Shown piece after piece: positions 1 to 10,243 of a stretch of DNA of 60,000 bases (within the stretch, counting starts at the first letter, position 1; each line of letters starts with the position of its first letter). The stretch is taken from positions 8,305,431-8,365,430 of the forward strand of contig NC_088322.1 in the NCBI RefSeq assembly GCF_910592395.1. Reading direction: 5' to 3'. The position numbers were made by a program, and so were the translations under genes. The stretch is from Lineus longissimus (lineage: Eukaryota > Nemertea > Pilidiophora > Heteronemertea > Lineidae). The notes beneath the pieces are model-generated. The model ran no database searches. It had not been told where the DNA came from and was given only the letters and a program-made list of their open reading frames with translations.

Positions 1-678
1 GTGCCCTTATGCGCGCCTTCTGGGAGCTGCCCAGACCGTCGGAGGATATTCGTGGACTAAGAACATTCGTCGACAAGATTGAAACTTATGTCAGAGGACT
101 GCAATCCCTCAACAAAACGGAAGACTCTTATGGGGACTTATTTATAGTGCCAATGCTATTAGATAAAATCCCGCCCAATACTAGGAAGCAGCTCACCCGG
201 AGTAACGAGACAGCTGACTTTACTCTAAGGTCACTACGTGAGGCACTGGCAAAGGAGATCGAGGCGATGGACGTTGCCGAGACCAATGATACGATGCACA
301 CACTCAATGAAAGCATGGCTACAGCATCGTTTTTCACGCGTGATTCAAATTCACAGTTCAAACAGCGTAGGCCTAAACCTCAGGCCACTGGATATGCCGG
401 ACGAGGTGCCCGAGAATCCAAATGTGTGTTCTGCAAACAATCACACAGATCTCTGGATTGTGTGGTTGTTACTAACATTGACAAAAGAGCAGATATCGTA
501 AAAAGAGACCAGTTGTGCTGGAACTGTCTTGGACCGCATCAAGTCCGTAACTGTACATCCAAGTACAAATGCAAACACTGTAGCCAAAAGCATCATTCTA
601 CTCTTTGCAAAGAGAAACCCGATGGTCCAAACCTACCAGCTGCTAACAATTCAGACACCAAAGGACTATCATGTGTCT
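1..678 (+). pseudogene. BEL/Pao retrotransposon Gag region, C-terminal part, interrupted by an insertion
   Basis: Open frame from position 9 to the insertion point at 678; the N-terminal part lies outside the window. Three zinc knuckles of the form CX2CX3HX4C start near residues 139, 170 and 188 (CVFCKQSHRSLDC, CWNCLGPHQVRNC, CKHCSQKHHSTLC), as in the Gag of BEL/Pao elements, where they bind RNA during particle assembly. The preceding segment looks like the DUF1759-type Gag domain. The last codons up to the stop at 716 belong to the inserted transposon, not to Gag. The Gag frame resumes at 4730 after the right target duplication, but reaches a stop near 4780, one frame away from the protease. 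The element is therefore not intact. The identification rests on the knuckles and on the downstream protease, RT, RNase H and integrase in matching order. Confidence 0.85.
671..678 (+). repeat. Left 8-bp target-site duplication
   Basis: ATGTGTCT directly before the left terminus (679) is repeated at 4722-4729 directly after the right terminus (4721). Removing one copy plus the element makes the flanking Gag reading frame continuous across the junction. Confidence 0.9.
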
Positions 679-716
679 ACGGCGGCCCGGAGGGGACATC
701 GAGAAAAAAAAAATAA

Positions 717-882
717 ACTCGCACTGCGACTTTTTAAACACGCACTGCGACTTTTTAAACTCGCAATGCTACTTTTTAAACTCGTACTGCGATTTTTCAA
801 ACACGCACTGCGACTTTTCAAACTCGCACTGCGACTTTTCAAACACGCACTGCGACTTTGAAAACTCGCACTGCGACTTTTT
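717..882 (+). repeat. Left subterminal array, 21-bp unit, about 8 copies
   Basis: About eight units of 21 bp alternate between CTCGCACTGCGAC and CACGCACTGCGAC cores separated by short T/A runs. Units 3 and 4 are mutated. The core CGCACTGCG is nearly self-complementary (CGCA-C-TGCG). The array is open in several frames only because 21 is divisible by three, so the translations (LFKHALR-like on one strand, SRSASLK-like on the other) are artefacts. Position and symmetry with the right array suggest transposase-binding sites (inference). Confidence 0.9.
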
Positions 883-957
883 TTATCCAATCACAGCCGT
901 GTTTACAACGACATGTGTTGCTGCGCTTGAGTTGTAAGAGTTCATAATTCAGGCAAG

Positions 958-1944
958 ATGATCTCTTCTAATGGCCTGACAACAATCAAAGTGCACCAGA
1001 GCTTGGTTTTGACGGACTTTATTACCATCTTTAAAGATGGTAGCATCATGGAGCAGGATATTACATGCAAAAGAATTCTTCTGAATGGGGAAGAAGAGTC
1101 TGCAGTTGGTGTCGGTGTCCTAAGAGACACCTTAACGGAGTTCTGGAAGGAATTCTATGACAAGTACACGCTGGGAACCAAGTATAAAGTGCCTTTTCTG
1201 AGGCATGACTTCCAAGAGGACGAATGGAGAGCAGTAGCGAGAATCCCCGTAAAGGGGTATAGAAGTGCCAGCTACTTCCCAACATCGATTGCTCCCACAT
1301 TCATGGAGGCTGCGCTATCCGGGAACGAGAGTGAAACAGATGTAGTGTCTGTATTTCTGAATTTTGTGGGTGACAGCGAGAGTGAAACACTTCGCAAAGC
1401 GCTAGATAATTTTGATTCAGTGGACCAGGAGGAGTTGATAGACATACTCGATGCACACGAGTGTCGCCGAATGCCATGTGCCGCCAGCATTGAACGAATC
1501 GTAAGAGAAATAGCATTGAAGGAGCTTGTACAGCAGCCCAGCTTCATCATTGAATGCTGGAAGCCCGTTCTGGCATTTATATGTAACATCAACTACAAGG
1601 AAATCTGTAAGAAACTGGTGCCTACGCCAAAGGCCATTCTCGCGACAATCAAACTGCCTGAAAACATGAATCCTGCACAAGCGGCTGTTGGGAATCATCT
1701 CAAACGGTTCATTCGGGAGTTATCCCCACAGGACATGGGGAATTTTCTCAGATTCTGCACAGGATGTGACCTTCTAATTACAGACGCTGTAATTGTCGAT
1801 ATCAGCGGCAATGGGGGGTATACGCGTTGCCCAGTTGCCCACACCTGCGGCTGTGTTCTGACAGACTACGACAGCTTCCCAGACTTCAGGTCTGATTTTA
1901 CCAACATATTTAAAAGTGGGATTTGGGTTATGGACATTGTCTAA
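958..1944 (+). CDS. HECT-domain E3 ubiquitin ligase-like protein encoded by a transposon
   Basis: 328 codons, ATG at 958, TAA at 1942-1944. The segment VLRDTLTEFWKEFYDKYTLG (residues 54-73) and the following FLRHDF resemble the N-lobe of the short HECT proteins called G2E3-like in fish and invertebrates. The C-terminal lobe has FLRFCTGC (263-270) and CPVAHTCGCVL (291-301). The Cys in AHTC (residue 297) aligns with the catalytic Cys of HECT ligases, which receives ubiquitin from an E2 before passing it to a substrate. The end, SGIWVMDIV, is typical of these short HECT proteins. Nothing recognisable precedes the HECT domain, so substrate choice is unknown. A polyadenylation signal AATAAA lies at about 2399. 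The gene is within the inverted termini, between the left array and the transposase gene. That it serves the transposon, for example by degrading a host restriction factor, is inference only. Confidence 0.8.
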   Translation: MISSNGLTTIKVHQSLVLTDFITIFKDGSIMEQDITCKRILLNGEEESAVGVGVLRDTLTEFWKEFYDKYTLGTKYKVPFLRHDFQEDEWRAVARIPVKGYRSASYFPTSIAPTFMEAALSGNESETDVVSVFLNFVGDSESETLRKALDNFDSVDQEELIDILDAHECRRMPCAASIERIVREIALKELVQQPSFIIECWKPVLAFICNINYKEICKKLVPTPKAILATIKLPENMNPAQAAVGNHLKRFIRELSPQDMGNFLRFCTGCDLLITDAVIVDISGNGGYTRCPVAHTCGCVLTDYDSFPDFRSDFTNIFKSGIWVMDIV

Positions 1945-1965
1945 TTCAATGTGGTCTTGAAGTCC

Positions 1966-2215
1966 AACAAACTATAGAGTCGCAAAGTATGTTGGTGGCC
2001 TTTCGGCGTTTTTTTGATATTTTACTATAATCCAGAACCAGATGGTCGCAAAGTTGGTGGTCGTTAAACGTTTTTTATACTTAATCAGAGATTGTAATCC
2101 AGGAACTATATGGTCGCAGAGTTGGTGGCCGTTAATCGTTTTTTATACTTAATCAGAGATTGTAATCCAGGAACTATATGGTCGCAGAGTTGATGGCCGT
2201 TAAGTGATTTTTTTA
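1966..2215 (+). repeat. Tandem repeat of about 67 bp, nearly four copies
   Basis: Units begin near 1968, 2035, 2101 and 2169 and share TGGTCGCAGAGTTGGTGGC and the phrase AATCAGAGATTGTAATCCAG. It lies just after the HECT stop codon and may be 3' UTR. Units 2 to 4 are the most alike. Confidence 0.8.
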
Positions 2216-2926
2216 GAATATACGTTAACTTACTAGAGTGTACCCAAGATGTAAACAGGGTCAAAAGTTGTTGGCCGTAAAGCGTTGATGATATTTTGTG
2301 TGCACGGGATAAACCGTCGGCTGTCGGGGAAACAGTTCAAAGCATTGTACTCCTATTGTAGCCGTTGTGGTATTCTCAGAAGAGGACGCCTCGGCAACAA
2401 TAAAGGATAACGGGTATATAGCCCTTTTCATTTGCCAATGTCATCTCCTGGCGACATCCGACGGGCTATCCCATGCCAACATTCACCATTTGTTTGTGGC
2501 TGTAATTCAGCAAATATGGCCGTGTTTGTGTTCTTGAAAATTGAAACCAATAGAACATGTACAAGGACAGGATTGATTCAGTCCATATTTTCCCTGCGCC
2601 TGTATACATGGTATATAGGAAATATAGAGTAAATTAATTACTGGAGTAATTCTCAATTTCTTTAATACAATATGTATTGTGTAAACATTGGTGTCGAGTC
2701 CTTTAGTCTAACATATTTGAGCAGAACTTATTCGAATACATGTATTGTATACATTGTAACTATACACTTATTAAACTTCCCTATTCATTACTGATTTCCT
2801 CATCGAACTAGGGACGAAAATTGCCGCCGATTTCGAGTTGCAGTTACAGTTTTCAAATTACATTGTCCAATAAAGGGAAAAATGGTGTTCGCATTGTGAA
2901 CACATAATGGTGTCGGTCCTACTTCC
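2216..2926. other. Central noncoding part of the transposon
   Basis: No gene seen. It contains AATAAA on the plus strand near 2399 and 2868, fitting 3' ends of the HECT transcript, and lies between the stop codons of the two convergent genes. Confidence 0.5.
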
Positions 2927-4288
2927 CTAAATTCGCAATTCATTTCGAAGAAGCCGTCGCAAACATGTGTACAGATTTAATCTCTCGTATGCGTCGATAT
3001 CGTCCATATTAAGGTTGTTCTCCTCCATCAAAATGCTACATATTTCAGAGATGTCACTATCGCAAGGCGCATTGTGGTCCTTAAAGATGCAATCAGGAAT
3101 GCACACGTTTAACTCATTTTGGCCGACTTCCTGCAAGTAAACATCCACGTTATACATCTCTGGGACACTGTACATAACAAGAGGACGTCCAGACGGCACG
3201 TGTGCGTTCCGACTTGGTCGAATAAGGTGGTTGTTCCACACATCTACCACTTCATCAAGCTCCGTCTAGAAAAGATTGAAGCAGATTGAAGTATTACAAC
3301 AATGCCAATGTACCACTGCCTATACTAAATTTGCAGTTAAGGTAGCTGATGAGTACTAAACATGACTTGACTTCTCCAAGAGCATTAGATAATCGTGTTA
3401 AGAACCACCCATTCCCTGATATAACTTTGGTCCCCGCAGTATAGGATCGTTTCTATTTTACGCTTGTCGCTTAAAAACGCTGCACTCACCTGGATAACAT
3501 CCATAAAGCAGAACTGGAGAATATTTTTTTTAATGAAGTCTCCGTCGTATAAGCCGTCAGATGACAACTGTTGGAAGATATCCATCCAGAATTGACCACA
3601 TTCTTTGCGTAGTACACCCCACCATGATTCGATCCGGTGGTTTAGCTTGCTGGTCCCAGTCACAAAGGGAAGTTCGTTGTCGTTTGGTTGAAGGAATGTC
3701 TGCATTGCCTCGACGTGTCCGTTTTCCGTGCCTAGATCTGAACGAATACGGCAAGGGCATCCCCCTACCTTGTCAATAGTATCCAGCTATAACTCTCGGG
3801 TCATTGTTAGTAGTATAAACGTTTAACCACATAATATTTCTGGAAAAACCATCCACACACCCATTTATACAGAACCCGTAGGGTTTCAGTTTATCGTACG
3901 AGTCTAAATGCCATATATAGTTTGGACCCTTGCTGAAGTAACTTCTTCGAACGAGTTTACCACATCTTCTCGAAGCGACTCCCATAGGGTCCAGCAATAG
4001 CAATAACAACCGAACAGTTTCTCTATTGGTGCGAAGTACGTTTTGTATGCTCTTCAGATGCATCCATCGGTACCCATGCTGTCTACCAGAGCCCCGGATC
4101 TGTGCTTCTACGTATTCAGCAACTTCCAATATATCAGAATACCCTTTCCGCCTGCCAAGGTCCAACTTTTTGAGTATCCGTTTTAGGTGGCGGAGACTTA
4201 TCCTGGTGTTATATCGATACCAAAGTAGGCCTTGAATTTCAGCATAATTCCAGCCGAGATGGAAATATAACTGTGTGACGTCATCCAT
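2927..4288 (-). pseudogene. Integrase-core (rve-type) transposase gene with one intron, frameshifted
   Basis: Minus strand. Exon 1 is 4288-3490, ending at a consensus donor (CAG|GTGAGT). Exon 2 is 3265-2927, after an acceptor (TTTTCTAG|ACGGAG). Both junctions are phase 0. The N-terminus is helical and looks like an HTH domain (QLYFHLGWNYAEIQGLLWYR). The catalytic core has WHLDSYDKLKPYGF (first Asp) and CVDGFSRNIMWL, then RSDLGTENGHVEAM (second Asp) and RIESWWGVLRKE (Glu), a DDE triad as in the integrase fold. Exon 2 has WNNHLIRPSRN and PSGRP, motifs of eukaryotic proteins annotated as integrase core domain-containing. The frame breaks near 3770-3780, where an apparent small deletion puts the second Asp in another frame, so this copy should make no full-length enzyme. 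The role would be cutting and joining the transposon ends in the nucleus. Superfamily assignment is open. Confidence 0.8.
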
Positions 4289-4451
4289 GGGATAAAATGT
4301 GAAAAGGAGGCCCTATAGATGCGAATAGGCTACGTCGCAGTGTAGTGCATAGCTTCCTATAGCTTCCAAGCCGAGGCGAAGGAAGTGGTTTAGTATGCCT
4401 TGTTGGAGTTCAACAACACGGGTATCGTTGTAAGCACGGCTGTGATTAGAT

Positions 4452-4686
4452 TAGAAAAAGTCGCAGTGTGAGTTTTGAAACGTGCAGTGCGAGTTTAAAA
4501 AGTCGCAGTGCCAGTTGGAAAAGTCGCAGTGCGAGTTTAAAAAGTCGCAGTGCGTGTTTTAAAAGTCGCACTGCGAGTTTAATAAGTCGCAGTGCGTGTT
4601 TTAAAAGTCGCAGTGCGAGTTTAATAAGTCGCAGTGCGAGTTTAAAAAGTCGCAGTGCGTGTTTAAAAAGTCGCAGTGCGAGTTTA
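4452..4686 (-). repeat. Right subterminal array, 21-bp unit, about 11 copies
   Basis: About eleven 21-bp units with the core GTCGCAGTGCGAG or GTCGCAGTGCGTG, the reverse complement of the left array. The alternation of CTC and CAC starts is kept. The outermost units (4452-4500) are the most diverged. Confidence 0.9.
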
Positions 4687-4721
4687 TTATTTTTTTCTCG
4701 ATGTCCCCTCCGGGCCGCCGT

Positions 4722-4729
4722 ATGTGTCT
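4722..4729 (+). repeat. Right 8-bp target-site duplication
   Basis: ATGTGTCT, identical to 671-678, immediately follows the right terminal inverted repeat of the HECT/integrase transposon. Confidence 0.9.
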
Positions 4730-4922
4730 TACCGCCCGATGACACTGCAGTTAATCACATCAAACAGATATCAGCCGTCTGAAAACTGCAGTAGCAGACA
4801 TTTCTTCCACCATAAGTAAACACAAAACCAGTGTCGCACTTCTTTTCGATGATGGCTCGCAGAAAAGCTTCATCACAGCAGAGGCCGCCACGAAACTAGG
4901 ATTTCAAATCAACGAAACCTTG
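4730..4922 (+). pseudogene. BEL/Pao aspartic protease region, first part
   Basis: After the right target duplication the Gag frame continues to a stop near 4780. The protease is read one frame over and includes LLFDDGSQKSFIT, with the D-G-S motif of the BEL/Pao aspartic protease (DUF1758 type), then AATKLGFQ. The frame stays open to the second insertion at 4923. The frame change near 4775 and the two insertions inactivate the polyprotein. Confidence 0.8.
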
Positions 4923-6331
4923 CAGTGAGTGCTCTGGGTAGCCAAAGTGTAACTGATATCCAAAGTGACCCAGTTGCTGGCAGATTATAGCCTCGGTTTA
5001 GTATACCTGGTTAGCATAAACTTGGCCGCCCACTGACATAGATTCATGCATAATATGTCCTAGTTTACCTATATTAGGAATGTAAACAATAATAGTGCCA
5101 TGCATGGAAAGTGGAGTTTGTCCATCTGAAATGTGCATTGAATTCACTATTGCAGTACAATAAATAAAATCACCCTCTCAACATCCCTAATCCATTGAAT
5201 CAAGAATATCCAAATATCCAAACAATTATTTCATTCCATATTCCTTTTTTGGTCGAAAAATATAAGTCAAAGTAAGGGTCACTGAATGAATATAGGCCTA
5301 CAAAGGTGAAACATTGATAATCCAAAAGAAGTAAGAATATAATCCACCAAAGGAACAACAAAATAAGTTTAACCTGTTCAGAAGAACTGGAACCAGGAAA
5401 GATGTAACAAAATTGACAAGGCAGGAAGCACTTGATCTTCACCACCACGTGTTTCATCATGGTTACTGTGGTCAATATGCTAATGAGCGGCTGATAATGA
5501 GCTGGACAAGCAACATCAAAAATGTGATAGCCACTTCGTTGATGACCAGAAAGGGTGTAAATTGTACTCATTCACTACAGTAAGACATGGTCAACACCAT
5601 GGAATTGACCTTCTGCACTTGAAGTATCAGAAACAAAATCTATCCCTATTACAAGATCAAAGGAATATGCCGCCTTGCAAACAAGCAGCCTGCTGAGTTT
5701 GAGAGATTATAGCAGACAAGTGTATAAACAAATTAACCCAAATGTGTGTAATTAATCAAGCAGAAAGGTCCCTGTACCAGGCTGTATCATGATACCATAC
5801 ACAAGTTGACCACCAAGAATGTTATTGACAGTTTAGTTGAGGGGGAGGGGGCTGTGCTGGGTGGACTCCAGCCATTCATAAGCCTCATACATCAAGGGGT
5901 GTGCATATTCATTGAGAAAAGTGGTTGAATTCCACAGCCAAGATGTCAATCAAAGGTCTCCCATCAATGGTCTCTTGTTTTAGACATAGAAACTTTTTCT
6001 ATCCCAATTAGAAGTTGGGGGTGGGGTGTGTGTTGGACAGTACTCACAATGAAATGCATTTTATGCTCTCAAAAGTGCTTAAATGGAATACATGTTGCAT
6101 TAGGATTGTAGTGTGGTATGTATCTAACAATATTAAGCATGTTTATTGAGGTAAAAAAAGATTTGGGCTGTGTCAGAGTCATTTCAAATAATGACCCCAG
6201 CTATCAAAGCACTATCTGAGATCATAGTGCATTGAAACTGGAATGCACTAGATAGTACACAAACTAGGACAATCCAGAACGAGGCTGACTTTGGCCTATT
6301 TTGTATAAGTTTTGACCCAGGTTGTACACTG
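4923..6331. mobile_element. Non-autonomous DNA element, 1,409 bp, CAGTG...CACTG ends, 3-bp target duplication
   Basis: The left end CAGTGAGTGCTCTGGGT and the right end, read inward as CAGTGTACAACCTGGGT, form an imperfect inverted repeat. A CCAAAGT block and a GTCCTAGTTT block also recur inverted further in. The element is flanked by TTG (4920-4922 and 6332-6334). The protease frame is continuous when the element and one TTG are removed, which supports these exact boundaries. CACTA/EnSpm-type elements make 3-bp duplications and have CACTA/G ends, so that superfamily is the closest guess; PIF/Harbinger is an alternative. No transposase was seen. A 123-codon minus-strand frame at 5200-5571 looks like chance. 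Confidence 0.75.
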
Positions 6332-7234
6332 TTGGATACGGAGATGGTGAACATTTCGACGTTAGGCGCAAACTCAACGGGAATGAAACGCCTAAATGCC
6401 GTTACGGTTGCAGTACATACGACCTGTGGATCGACAGTCCATATACGCGCTCTAGTTGTCCCGAAAATAACGACGCCTCTCAGGAATTACATCGATGAAC
6501 GCATCGCGGATTTACCACACCTCAGAGGACTACAACTGGCACACCCTGTCAATACGGCCAATCCATTCGAGATATCAGTTCTTGTCGGCGCGGATTATTA
6601 CTATTCAATCGTTGGAGATCGTATAGTTCGCGGCAAAGGCCCCACCGCTATATCTTCGAGATTAGGATACCTCCTCTGTGGGCATACCCATCATCGAACA
6701 ACTGTCAAGGATACAAATACGTTGTGTGGTCATGTTGCGCTTGAAACTTCCAAATTGGAACAATTCTGGGATCTTGAAAACATCGGGATTACAGACAACC
6801 CTAAGGAGAAGGAAATGACGTTCGATTCGTATACGGAAACTCATCTCAGCATGCGAGACAATCATTACACTGCCAAGCTCCCGTGGAGAGAGGATCATCC
6901 ACCCCTGCCGACTAATTTCGCCGTATGCAACGCGAGGACACGGAACATGGTACGTAGACTCAAACCCGAAATTAGGGAAACGTATGATAGGATAATCAAG
7001 GATCAGCTCTTTCGTGACTTTGTTGAACTCGTTCCCGATGACAATGTCAAAACAGGTCACTATCTGCCGCATCACCCGGTTGCTAAGGATTCTGTGACAA
7101 CGCCCATCCGCATAGTGTATGACTGTTCCTGCAAAACTGGCGCAAACCCGAGTTTAAATGACTGTTTAGAGACTGGGCCACCACTTCTGAATGATCTGGC
7201 ATCCATATATGATGTTAAGATTCCGCGCGCATAA
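6332..7234 (+). pseudogene. BEL/Pao protease end and reverse transcriptase start
   Basis: In one open frame: the remainder of the protease (STLGAN, VVPKI, LVGADYYYSIV), a linker, then the start of reverse transcriptase with HPVAKDSVTTPIRIVYDCS and NPSLNDCLETGPPLLNDL. These are hallmark motifs of BEL/Pao pol. The true frame is lost at about 7200-7215, and RT motifs continue in the next frame (ADIEKAFL near 7252). The stop at 7232 is read only because of that frameshift. Confidence 0.9.
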
Positions 7235-8640
7235 CATAGCGATTTCAGCTGATATCGAAAAGGCTTTTTTGAACGTGGGGCTTGAGTCTGATGACAGGCC
7301 GTACACGAAATTTCTATGGCTCTCCGATCCTGATGACCCAGAAAGCAGTTTCAACGTTTACCAATTCAAGGTGGTCCTCTTTGGAGCGTCGTGCAGCCCA
7401 TTCATTCTGAACGCAACCATCAAACACCATCTTGAGATAAACGCATCGGATCGCAAACGATATAACAAAGAACATTTATGTCGATAACCTCATCAGTGGA
7501 TGCCCTGATGATAAAATCACCATGGATTACTACACCGAGGCCAACAAACTCATGAAATCTAGTGGATTCCATCTCAGAGAATGGAGCAGCAATAGCCAGG
7601 GACTGCGCGATTTGGCCGCGAATGATCACACCGTGAACACTAACTCTAGCGTGAACGTGCTAGGTTTACAGTGGGATACCAACGATGACGTAATCACGTA
7701 CCCAAACAAAGAGACTAGTTACTTGACCGGAAACCATGGTGACTTGATTACCAAACGCGAATGCCTTAAACTAACATCTAGCCTGTATGACCCCTTGGGT
7801 TATGTGTCCCCCACCCATATCACTGCAAAAATGTTTCTCCAGAAACTGTGGTCACATCAGCTAGATTGGGACGAGCCATTGCCCGCTGATCTTCGTGAAC
7901 AATGGATCGCTTTACGCCAAGAGCTATCGATTGTCAGGAACACTTGCGTCATCAGACCATATTTCAACTCCATGCCAAGTGACGCATCATATGAGCTACA
8001 CGTGTTCTGTGATGCCAGCGCCAAAGCGTATGGTGGGGTGGTCTACCTACGCCAAATTCACACTAACACTGTATCTCTCGTCATCTCCAAGGCCCGGGTG
8101 ACCCCTGTCAAACAACTGCTGACAATACCACGCGCCGAGCTGATGGGAGCCTTACTTGGCACGCGCCTGATTAACTTTGCTTACAACAGCCTGAAAGGTC
8201 CGATGCAAATTCAGAAATGCGTACTTTGGTCAGACAGCCAAATCGTTTTGCACTGGTTAGCAAGTGATAAGAGACTTCCTTGTTTCGTTCAGAACAGAGT
8301 CACCGAGATCAAGAGTTTCAGTATCATAAACGAGTTCAATTACTGCAATACGCATGAAAACCCTGCCGACTTGATTTCACGCGGAATAACTTCAGCACAA
8401 CTTGCCTCCAGTGACATTTGGTGGCACGGACCTATGTGGTTAACTACAGGCAACTGGCCCATACCAAAACTATGCGATAGCAAAATCCTGCATACCTTGA
8501 CTGTAGCCGAGGAACCACGTGAGAAAGTTGACAACAAGGCCACGTGCCTTCTAGGCCAAGCCACGCGCCTAGGATTAGCGGAGATTATCGACCCAAACAG
8601 ACACTCATCAATTGGAAAATTACTGCGTGCATGGAGGTGA
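7191..8640 (+). pseudogene. BEL/Pao reverse transcriptase and RNase H, two frames
   Basis: RT continues at 7215-7466 with ISADIEKAFLNVGL (catalytic Asp) and VLFGASCSPFILNATI. A second frameshift near 7466 follows, and the catalytic box YVDN is read at about 7476. From there one frame runs to 8638. It covers the Pao-type connection domain (LKLTSSLYDPLGYVSP), then RNase H with HVFCDASAKAYGGVVY, IPRAELMGALLG and LWSDSQIVLHWL, which carry the expected acidic residues. A third frameshift at about 8620-8640 separates this from the integrase. Three frame changes in about 1.5 kb show a dead copy. Confidence 0.9.
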
Positions 8641-10243
8641 TACCTCCATGCTGCGTGTTACCGCATTTGTCCTGCGTTTTACACACAACATCCGCACCGA
8701 TCGTAATAAGCGAACTACTGGAGTTCTCACCGCTCAGGAAATCAGTAAAGCTGAACTGTCATGGATAAAGGACATTCAGAGTCTCACGTACGAGAGCGAA
8801 ATCATCGCCCTGAGGAAAAAGGAGAAATCGCTTGGGCAATTGTCGCGCCAACTTCGCCTTTTCATTGACGCTGATGAAATACTGCGTGTGGGTGGAAGGC
8901 TTCATAACGCACCTTTGGATTACAGGTCCAAGTTTCCAATCCGACTTCCACCGAAAACACGCTTCACCGAACTCCTAGTGATGGACGCTCACTCAATGGT
9001 GAAACACTCAGGACAACAAGCTACCATGACTCAACTCCGCCATCGGTTTTGGATTACTCAGTTGAGACAATACGCAAAATCTTTACTGAGGACTTGTGTC
9101 ATGTGCAAAAGGGTTAACGGGAAACCCTACAAGAAGCCAATCCCCGCACCACTTCAAGCCATGAGATTGCATGAAGCCCCCAGCTTCACTGTTACCGGCT
9201 GCGATTTCACTGGAGAATGTTACGTAACTCTAGCAGGCAAGGAACACAAGTCGTACATATGCCTGTTTACATGTGCCGTTACGAGAGCAGTCCATCTTGA
9301 ATTAGTATTGGACCTTAGTACAGAAACTTTTCTACGTTGTTTCCGACGTTTCGCTGCCCGGAGGTCTCTCCCTAGCAAAATGCTCTCAGACAATGGCTCC
9401 ACGTACCTTTCAGCTGCGGATTAATTACATAAACTCATGAAAGCGCCTCAAGTTCAGGCCTACTTAGCGGGCCATCGAGTTGAGTGGAAATTCATTCCTA
9501 AACGCGCCCCATGGTTTGGGGGTTTTTGGGAGCGCCTCATTGGAGTTACCAAAATGACACTAAAGAAGGTGCTAGGCCGTGCCTTTGTTTCTGCTGATGA
9601 GCTACAAACTGTTCTAGCTGAAATTGAAGCGGTGATTAATGATCGCCCATTGACTTATGTCTCATCTGACTCTAATGATCTTCCGCCATTAACGCCATCA
9701 CATTTACTGAATGGACGCCCCATTACAGTATTACCGTACTACACCATGGATATAGATGAGTTACAGGACCCTAGCTTTGATCAGGACACCTTGCAAAAAC
9801 GCTCACAACGACTGGCAAAAATCCACTGTAGCTTTTGGAAACGCTGGTCCCAGGAGTATCTTGCAGTATTACGCGAAAAAGACAATCTCTCTGGGAAAGG
9901 CGCACTAGTAAACCGAATTCGCACTGGAGATATCGTCATGGTTAACAATGATCAACTTCCTCGCCCCAAGTGGCAACTTGCCATTGTTGAAAGCCTAAAC
10001 AAGGGCAATGATGGACTTGTGCGTTCCGCCGAGATTAGAACGCGCACTGGCAAAACCAACAGACCCATTACAAAACTGTACCCACTGGAGGTAAACGTTG
10101 ACAATCAGTCTGAGATTAAAACTGATGAGGATATAAGTAACACTCCAGACACTGACACTGTTGTCAAAGATAGACCAACACGTAAAGCGGCTCTGGAAGC
10201 CCGACAACGTATAAAGGACTGGTCTGGTGCGCTTAATGCATAA
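8612..10243 (+). pseudogene. BEL/Pao integrase with in-frame stop codon
   Basis: The zinc-binding region has RLHNAPLDYRSKFPI, HSMVKHSGQQAT and CVMCKR (an HHCC arrangement). The rve core follows, with VTGCDFTGECYV (first Asp), LSDNGSTY (second Asp) and RAPWFGGFWERLIGVTK (Glu). The frame is interrupted only by TAA at 9422-9424, between the second Asp and the Glu; reading continues in the same frame to 10243. The C-terminus has the DUF5641-type module (GDIVMVNNDQLPRPKWQLA, TNRPITKLYPLE). The enzyme would insert retrotransposon cDNA; this copy cannot. Confidence 0.9.

Larger units (their letters stand above)
679..4721. mobile_element. DNA transposon with HECT-like gene and integrase-type transposase gene, 4,043 bp
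   Basis: Both ends are exact inverted copies beginning ACGGCGGCCCGGAGGGGACA. The element is flanked by the identical 8-bp direct repeat ATGTGTCT (671-678 and 4722-4729), a target-site duplication. Inside each end lie 21-bp tandem repeats (about 717-882 and 4452-4686) in opposite orientation. Further inward is another inverted segment (left 883-925, right about 4418-4451) containing AATCACAGCCGTG, so each terminal repeat is about 250-300 bp. It carries a plus-strand HECT-domain gene (958-1944) and a minus-strand integrase-core gene with one intron (2927-4288), converging on a repeat-containing middle. An 8-bp duplication with an rve-type transposase does not match the superfamilies I know well: Ginger duplicates about 4 bp, and hAT duplicates 8 bp but has a different transposase. 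The IS3EU group is a possible relative. This copy has a frameshift in the transposase. Confidence 0.9.

Noticed and set aside
529-937. Open frames over the left 21-bp array (Leu/Phe- and Ser-rich peptides)
   Set aside because: They are produced by a repeat whose length is a multiple of three; both strands are open and the right array shows the same.
5200-5571. 123-codon minus-strand frame inside the 1.4-kb element
   Set aside because: Composition is that of random AT-rich sequence and no transposase motif is present.
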